Shown here in pieces: positions 15,383 through 19,271 of a DNA stretch of 19,271 nt. Positions within the stretch are counted from its first letter, which is position 1, and the number at the start of each line of letters is the position of its first letter. Under the pieces are notes generated by a model. That model did no database searches. It was not told the origin of the DNA and was given only the letters and a program-made list of their open reading frames with translations. This DNA comes from Nitrososphaerota archaeon (GTDB lineage Archaea > Thermoproteota > Nitrososphaeria > Nitrososphaerales > Gagatemarchaeaceae): NCBI GenBank assembly GCA_005877225.1, contig VBPK01000072.1, positions 1 through 19,271 of the forward strand, written 5' to 3'. The translations under genes were made by a program, and so were the position numbers.

Positions 15383-16376
15383 TTGGCGTTTGATGTAATC
15401 GGCTTACTTATCTCCGTCGCGACGGTGTACGGAATATTCACCCTTCTCTCCTTGAGTCTTAACCTAGAGTACGGATATGGTGGACAACCTAACTTCGGAC
15501 AGGTGCTCTTCTACGGCATTGGTGCCTTCTCGGCGGGTCTCGTAAGCGCCACCCTCCTTCCTCTCTTCGCAGGACGTGCGGTGGGTGATGTCTGTTCGAT
15601 CGGCGCGCTCGTCACGAGGGAGGCGATCTCGGCCTCGAACCCCTTGCTCTCGGTCTCAACTTGGCTCATCGCTCTTGTCGTGGCCGCGCTCGTCGCCTCT
15701 ATCTTCGGATTCCTCGCCTCCTATCCTGCACTAAGGGTCAAGGAGGAGTGGTACCTGTCAATGATCCTACTAGTTGGGGCGGAGATGTTCAGGGTGATAG
15801 TGAGAAATACGCCTCAGTTCGGTTGCGGGTACAACGGCCTCCCGGGCATCTCGAACCCCTTCGGGTGGATCTCGAGCAACTCGAACTCTCCCCTTCTCAT
15901 AGACCTTTCGACGGGGCTCTACGCGATGGCAATCCTGGGCTTCGCCACGCTGTCGTACATTGGTGCGCAGCGCTTCGCAAACTCCCCGTATGGGAGACTG
16001 CTGAAGTCGGTCCGTGATGACCGCATCCTATCAGAGGCCCTTGGGAAGGATGTTAAGAGGGTCAGAGAGCAGATAATGGTGATTGGTTCGGCGATGGCAG
16101 GGCTCGCCGGCGCCCTGTACGTCTTCTACATCGGGGTCAGTTGGAACCATCGCTCTGATCGGTCTCCAGAAGGGAACACAGATACTCGGAGTGCTCCTAC
16201 AACAGGCTTCGATCGCGGTAGACTCGAATCTGTTAGTCTACCTCGATTACATGGTTGAGGCTGCGATCCTTCTCTTGCTTATTTTGTACAGACCGAAGGG
16301 GCTCATCCCTGAGCAGGCGGTGAAGACGGTCGCGTACAGAAGCTTTGACTCTGGTGGAAAGGACCAACATGCTTGA
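15383..16376 (+). pseudogene. livM: LivM permease of importer B, frameshifted near the 3' end
   Basis: LivM-like permease in two frames. The first frame (TTG at 15383, stop at 16258) gives the N-terminal part: GYGGQPNFG at residues 31-39, the coupling loop SVRDDRILSEALGKDV, and AGLAGALYVFYIG, ending about 16135. After that the frame is polar nonsense (HRSDRSPEG...). The +1 frame then carries the LivM C-terminus (TIALIG, LGVLLQQA, LLLLILYRPKGLIPE) to the stop at 16376. Compared with the intact LivM at 4342-5343, the stretch between YIG and LG is 49 bases instead of 96, so a net loss of about 47 bases (3n+2) would explain both the shift and the absent GGxGTxxGP loop. A sequencing or assembly error cannot be excluded. 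As encoded, the protein would lack its last membrane segments. A TTG start with a weak ribosome site is the best available. Confidence 0.75.
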
Positions 16377-16394
16377 GATGTCACGACAGACTGA

Positions 16395-17552
16395 CTAGAT
16401 TACGAGCTGCTCTCTCTGCGTCTTATTCTCAAACCTTTTGATGTGGTAGCTCGATATGTCGAGATGAGGTTTCTGGTCCAGGATGAGCTCGGCCATTAGG
16501 GCTCCGATTGCGGGGGAATGCATGAACCCGTGCCCAGAGAAGCCGGCGCAGCAGTAGAGGCCCTCGACTTCGTTGATTTCAGACGAGATGGGGTTTGCAT
16601 CGGGAGTCATCTCGTACAGTCCAGAGACCGAGTGTGAGACGGAAGCGCGTGAGAGAGAGGGCACTCTGCGGAGCAGCTTCGAGATCACTTTCTGCTCATA
16701 ATCTTGAGGGAATGAGAGCTCAAAGCTCGGACCAGTCGAGGTGTTGTCCCCGAACAAGATCATCATGCCGTCTCTCCCCAAGGCAAGTGTAGAATCAACG
16801 TCCACTATTAGTGGAATCTGAGAGGGAATGCTTTCCGGGAGGTTGCGAGTGAGGAAGAAGACCTTCCTCGGATATGGCTTGATGGGTATCTCGACGGATG
16901 CTAACGCTCCTATCCTCCCTGAGAATGCGCCAGCTGCAATCACTGCCTTCTCCGAATGTATCTCGCCCTTGGTGGTTACAACGCCTTTGACACGCGAACC
17001 GCCGCGCTCAATCTTCTTCACCTCGGCGTCTTCGTAGAGCTCAACTCCGAGCTCTTTGGCTTTAGTGATGAAACCCTGGTGAATGGTCGAGGTGGAAGCG
17101 TGACCATCCCTTGCGCAGAAGGTCCCTCCGAGTACTCCATCGAAGTTGTAGAAGGGATAATGTTCGAGAAGTTCTTGGGGCGTCAGCAGGTCAACCGATA
17201 CGCCGAGTGACTCTTGGAGGATCCTATTCTCCTTGAGCTGTGAGAACGATTTCTCGCTCGTCGCGAGGAAGAGGTAGCCATCGTGCGCCACCAGTGGGTC
17301 AAAGCCTGTGAGTTCCTTGAATTTTTCTATGACTTCGATGCTCTCGATGCTGAGCTTCACACTAAGCTCGTTTGAGAACTGGTGCCTGAATCCACCAAGC
17401 GAAGCCGCGGTGCTGCCGGAACCCGCCCTCGACTCGTCCACTACCACGACGTTCTTCGCCCCACGCCTCGCAAGGTTGTAGGCGATGCTCGCCCCGATTA
17501 TCCCGGCGCCTATCACAACTGTAGTCGCACGATCTCTCACGAGCCACGCCAC
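16395..17552 (-). CDS. DAO-family FAD-dependent oxidoreductase (sarcosine oxidase beta/glycine oxidase-like)
   Basis: FAD-dependent amine/amino-acid oxidoreductase of the DAO family, 385 residues. The Rossmann motif VVIGAGIIGASIAYNLARRG is at 12-31, with the acidic ribose-binding residue at 39-40. GGFRHQFSN (53-61) and the pair GLYEMTPDANPI (311-322) and GFSGHGFMHSPAIG (337-350) are characteristic of the sarcosine oxidase beta/dimethylglycine/D-amino-acid group. The reaction expected is oxidation of a secondary or primary amine to an imine with release of the keto acid or aldehyde. Exact substrate is unclear. The start is GTG at 17552, 18 bases after the stop of the upstream F420-type gene. 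A second in-frame GTG four codons later is possible. It is the last gene of the operon coming from the right edge. Confidence 0.9.
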   Translation of the reverse strand: MAWLVRDRATTVVIGAGIIGASIAYNLARRGAKNVVVVDESRAGSGSTAASLGGFRHQFSNELSVKLSIESIEVIEKFKELTGFDPLVAHDGYLFLATSEKSFSQLKENRILQESLGVSVDLLTPQELLEHYPFYNFDGVLGGTFCARDGHASTSTIHQGFITKAKELGVELYEDAEVKKIERGGSRVKGVVTTKGEIHSEKAVIAAGAFSGRIGALASVEIPIKPYPRKVFFLTRNLPESIPSQIPLIVDVDSTLALGRDGMMILFGDNTSTGPSFELSFPQDYEQKVISKLLRRVPSLSRASVSHSVSGLYEMTPDANPISSEINEVEGLYCCAGFSGHGFMHSPAIGALMAELILDQKPHLDISSYHIKRFENKTQREQLVI

Positions 17553-17570
17553 CCTTCTCGGATTTTTGGG

Positions 17571-18593
17571 CTACTTGCGTCCCGTCCCACTCCTCGTGCT
17601 GAGGTATGGGATTATTTGCTGCCCGATGATCCGCACCGACTCTCTTGGGTCCGGCCCCAATGGAGCTCCTATGAGGACTTCGTCCACGCCGGCCCCGGCG
17701 AGCTTCTCCAGCCTCGAGATGCAGTCTTCCTGGGTACCATAGATCGCGAGTCGAAGCATCCCCTCGTTCACGAGCTTTGCCGCGGCTCTGACACCCTTCT
17801 CCCTGAACGCTTGGTGGACCTCGGAGAAGCTCTCTGGGGTTAGACCCACTGAGGCGAGTCCTTTTGCACCCAGCAGCGGCCCGAAGTACGCCACCAACTC
17901 CTTCAAAGGATCGATTACCGACTCCTCCCTCCTCCCCGCGATTGACATCCATACGCATCCCGCTATCTGCACGTCCGAGGGCCGCCTTCCCGCTTTTCTC
18001 GCCCCCTCTCGTATCTTGCCTACCGCGTACTCCGCGAACTCGGGCGGATAGAGGAGGGGAAGCGCACCCTCCCCAGCTGCGCCAGAGTACTCGAGCATCT
18101 TGTCCCCTTGTCCTCCGATGTAGACGGGAATCTTCCCGCGCAATGGCTTGAAACGCATGTAACACTGCTTTCCCCACCTGAACTCTCGACCATCGTACTC
18201 CGCCACCTTCCCTGACAGGAGAAGTCGGATGAGTTCGACAGCTTCTCTTGTTCGGGTCAGGGGCCTCCGATGCGGTATCCCCAACCAGTCCATGTACTCC
18301 ATCCCACCCGCGCTTATCCCACAGACGACCCTCCCCCCGCTCAGCTCGTCGAGTGTCGCGAGGTACATCGCCAGCTCCGCTGGATTCGTTGTGTACGGGT
18401 TGAGTATCGTGTTACCGAGGACGATCTTACTCGTCCGCTCCGCGATCGCCGTCAGCGCGACCAAGGAGCTCCGCATGAATATGTCGTGAGAAACCCAGCA
18501 GGAGTCGAAACCGTTCTTCTCAGCGAGGACCGCTAGATCAACTATGTTTTGGGTCCCACCAAACCAATCGGCGAGTCTGATCCCGAACCTCAT
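17571..18593 (-). CDS. LLM-class F420-dependent oxidoreductase (Mer-like)
   Basis: Luciferase-like monooxygenase family protein, 340 residues, of the branch that includes methylenetetrahydromethanopterin reductase (Mer) and F420-dependent dehydrogenases. Visible family features are MRFGIRLADW at the N-terminus, the WVSHDIF strand (33-39), ILNPYTTNPAELAMYLATLDELSGGR with GISAGG (about 63-97), IPVYIGGQG, and the C-terminal EVLIGAPLG strand. The ATG at 18593 overlaps the livF stop (ATGA), so it is translated with the transporter ATPase. F420 use is inferred from family resemblance. FMN-dependent members exist. A true Mer function is not shown. With the DAO-family enzyme next to it, a role in oxidising an imported amine is plausible but unproven. 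Confidence 0.85.
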   Translation of the reverse strand: MRFGIRLADWFGGTQNIVDLAVLAEKNGFDSCWVSHDIFMRSSLVALTAIAERTSKIVLGNTILNPYTTNPAELAMYLATLDELSGGRVVCGISAGGMEYMDWLGIPHRRPLTRTREAVELIRLLLSGKVAEYDGREFRWGKQCYMRFKPLRGKIPVYIGGQGDKMLEYSGAAGEGALPLLYPPEFAEYAVGKIREGARKAGRRPSDVQIAGCVWMSIAGRREESVIDPLKELVAYFGPLLGAKGLASVGLTPESFSEVHQAFREKGVRAAAKLVNEGMLRLAIYGTQEDCISRLEKLAGAGVDEVLIGAPLGPDPRESVRIIGQQIIPYLSTRSGTGRK

Positions 18594-19271
18594 ATGTTCG
18601 TGGCCTCCCCGAGGAATAACTTCGCGATCTCTTTGTCATGCGATATTTCTTCTGGGGAGCCTTCGAAGGCTTTCTTCCCCTGCACCAGGACCACCCCTCT
18701 CTCTGCTATGCTCAACGCTTTTCGCGCGTTTTGTTCGACTAGGATGAGTGTCAGACCGAGCTCGTGCATCTCCACGAGCTTTTGGAAGAGAAGTTCCGCT
18801 ACGATGGGAGCTACCCCCGCACTCGCTTCATCGAGAATCAGTAACTTCGGTTCTGCCATGAGCACTCTCGCGACGGCGAGCATCTGTCTTTGCCCTCCAC
18901 TCAACGAGCTCGCCTTCGCCCTCGACTTCGGAGAGAGGTCAGGAAACAGCCTGAGAACCCTTTCCAGGACTCTCCTCCTTTCCCCCGCGTTACCCCCCCT
19001 GCTGGAGATTGCCCCCAATTCCAGGTTCTCCGTCACAGTCATGTCGGCGAAGATGTTCGAGACTTGAGGGACATATCCCAAACCAGCGCGCGCAATATTC
19101 TCAGGTTTTTGGGAGGTAATGTTCGCACCGTCGAAGATAATCGTCCCCTCGAAGATTGTGGTCAGCCCGAAAATCGACTTCACGAGGGTACTCTTCCCGG
19201 ATCCATTTGGCCCGACTATTGCTATGAAGTCTCCCTCATTGACTGTCAGAGAGATGTTTTGGACTATCGTG
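18590..19271 (-). CDS. livF: Branched-chain amino acid-type ABC ATPase LivF, 5' end outside the window
   Basis: ATPase of a Liv importer, cut by the right edge. The open frame continues to the last base, so the GTG at 19183 is not the start. Walker A GPNGSGKST lies at 19187-19213. Then come LGYVPQVSNIFADMTV, the signature LSGGQRQMLAVARVL, Walker B LLILDEASAGVAP, and the LILVEQNARKAL switch typical of LivF. The length seen (about 226 residues) leaves only about 10-15 residues missing. It heads the visible part of an operon with the F420-type and DAO-family genes. A livG gene is likely upstream beyond the edge. It probably serves importer B. Confidence 0.92.
   Translation of the reverse strand, partial: TIVQNISLTVNEGDFIAIVGPNGSGKSTLVKSIFGLTTIFEGTIIFDGANITSQKPENIARAGLGYVPQVSNIFADMTVTENLELGAISSRGGNAGERRRVLERVLRLFPDLSPKSRAKASSLSGGQRQMLAVARVLMAEPKLLILDEASAGVAPIVAELLFQKLVEMHELGLTLILVEQNARKALSIAERGVVLVQGKKAFEGSPEEISHDKEIAKLFLGEATNI

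Noticed and set aside
17362..18177. Long minus-strand open frame of 271 codons across the F420-type and DAO-family genes
   Set aside because: It lies in another frame of two clearly recognised genes, is rich in Arg and Gly as expected of a GC-rich shadow frame, and has no motif.
1..19271. tRNA genes, CRISPR arrays, insertion sequences or long direct repeats
   Set aside because: No T-arm/anticodon patterns, regularly spaced repeats, transposase-like frames or terminal inverted repeats were seen in any gap. The gaps are too short for most of these.

Overview
The window looks like a piece of an archaeal chromosome. TATA-like boxes sit about 25-30 bases before many starts, so that mRNAs would begin at or within a few bases of the start codon (2943, 7797, 9358, 12168, 12306, 14293). 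TTG and GTG starts are frequent. One binding protein carries an archaeal pilin-like signal sequence, and an F420-type luciferase-family oxidoreductase is present. The gene set (Liv-type importers, a stand-alone TrpB2, amino-acid redox enzymes, a CoxL-family molybdoenzyme) would fit a heterotrophic member of the Thermoproteota/Nitrososphaerota, but I cannot fix the lineage from the sequence. There are no rRNA, tRNA, CRISPR or insertion-sequence features that I can see.

Layout. 1-478 is non-coding with a promoter at its right end. 479-2968 is a CoxL/xanthine-dehydrogenase-like molybdenum subunit without its small and medium partners. 2943-4331 is a Liv-type binding protein read from a promoter inside the end of the previous gene. 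It converges on a four-gene operon on the minus strand, livG-livF-livH-livM (7797 to 4342), which completes the first importer (A).

The middle (7991-12980) is a block of amino-acid enzymes: a divergent TrpB2-like PLP enzyme, a berberine-bridge-type FAD oxidase, a threonine synthase, and a short protein that I read as a diverged tryptophan 2,3-dioxygenase-superfamily member.

The right part is a second importer (B): a binding protein on the minus strand (13016-14293), divergent from livH (14398-15372) and a frameshifted livM (15383-16376). A striking 35-base inverted repeat lies directly before livH. Converging on these is a minus-strand operon that enters from beyond the right edge: livF (5' end outside the window), an F420-type luciferase-family oxidoreductase and a DAO-family FAD oxidoreductase, linked by a 4-base overlap and an 18-base gap (16395-19271). 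The ATPases for importer B are probably supplied by this operon, but the broken livM makes it doubtful that B works as encoded here.

Taken together (inference), the region is an accessory island for uptake and oxidative breakdown or remodelling of amino acids or similar amino compounds. The most unusual items are the dioxygenase-like protein, the TrpB2 with altered cofactor-pocket residues, the pilin-like signal on binding protein A, the palindrome around the livH TATA box, and the livM lesion.
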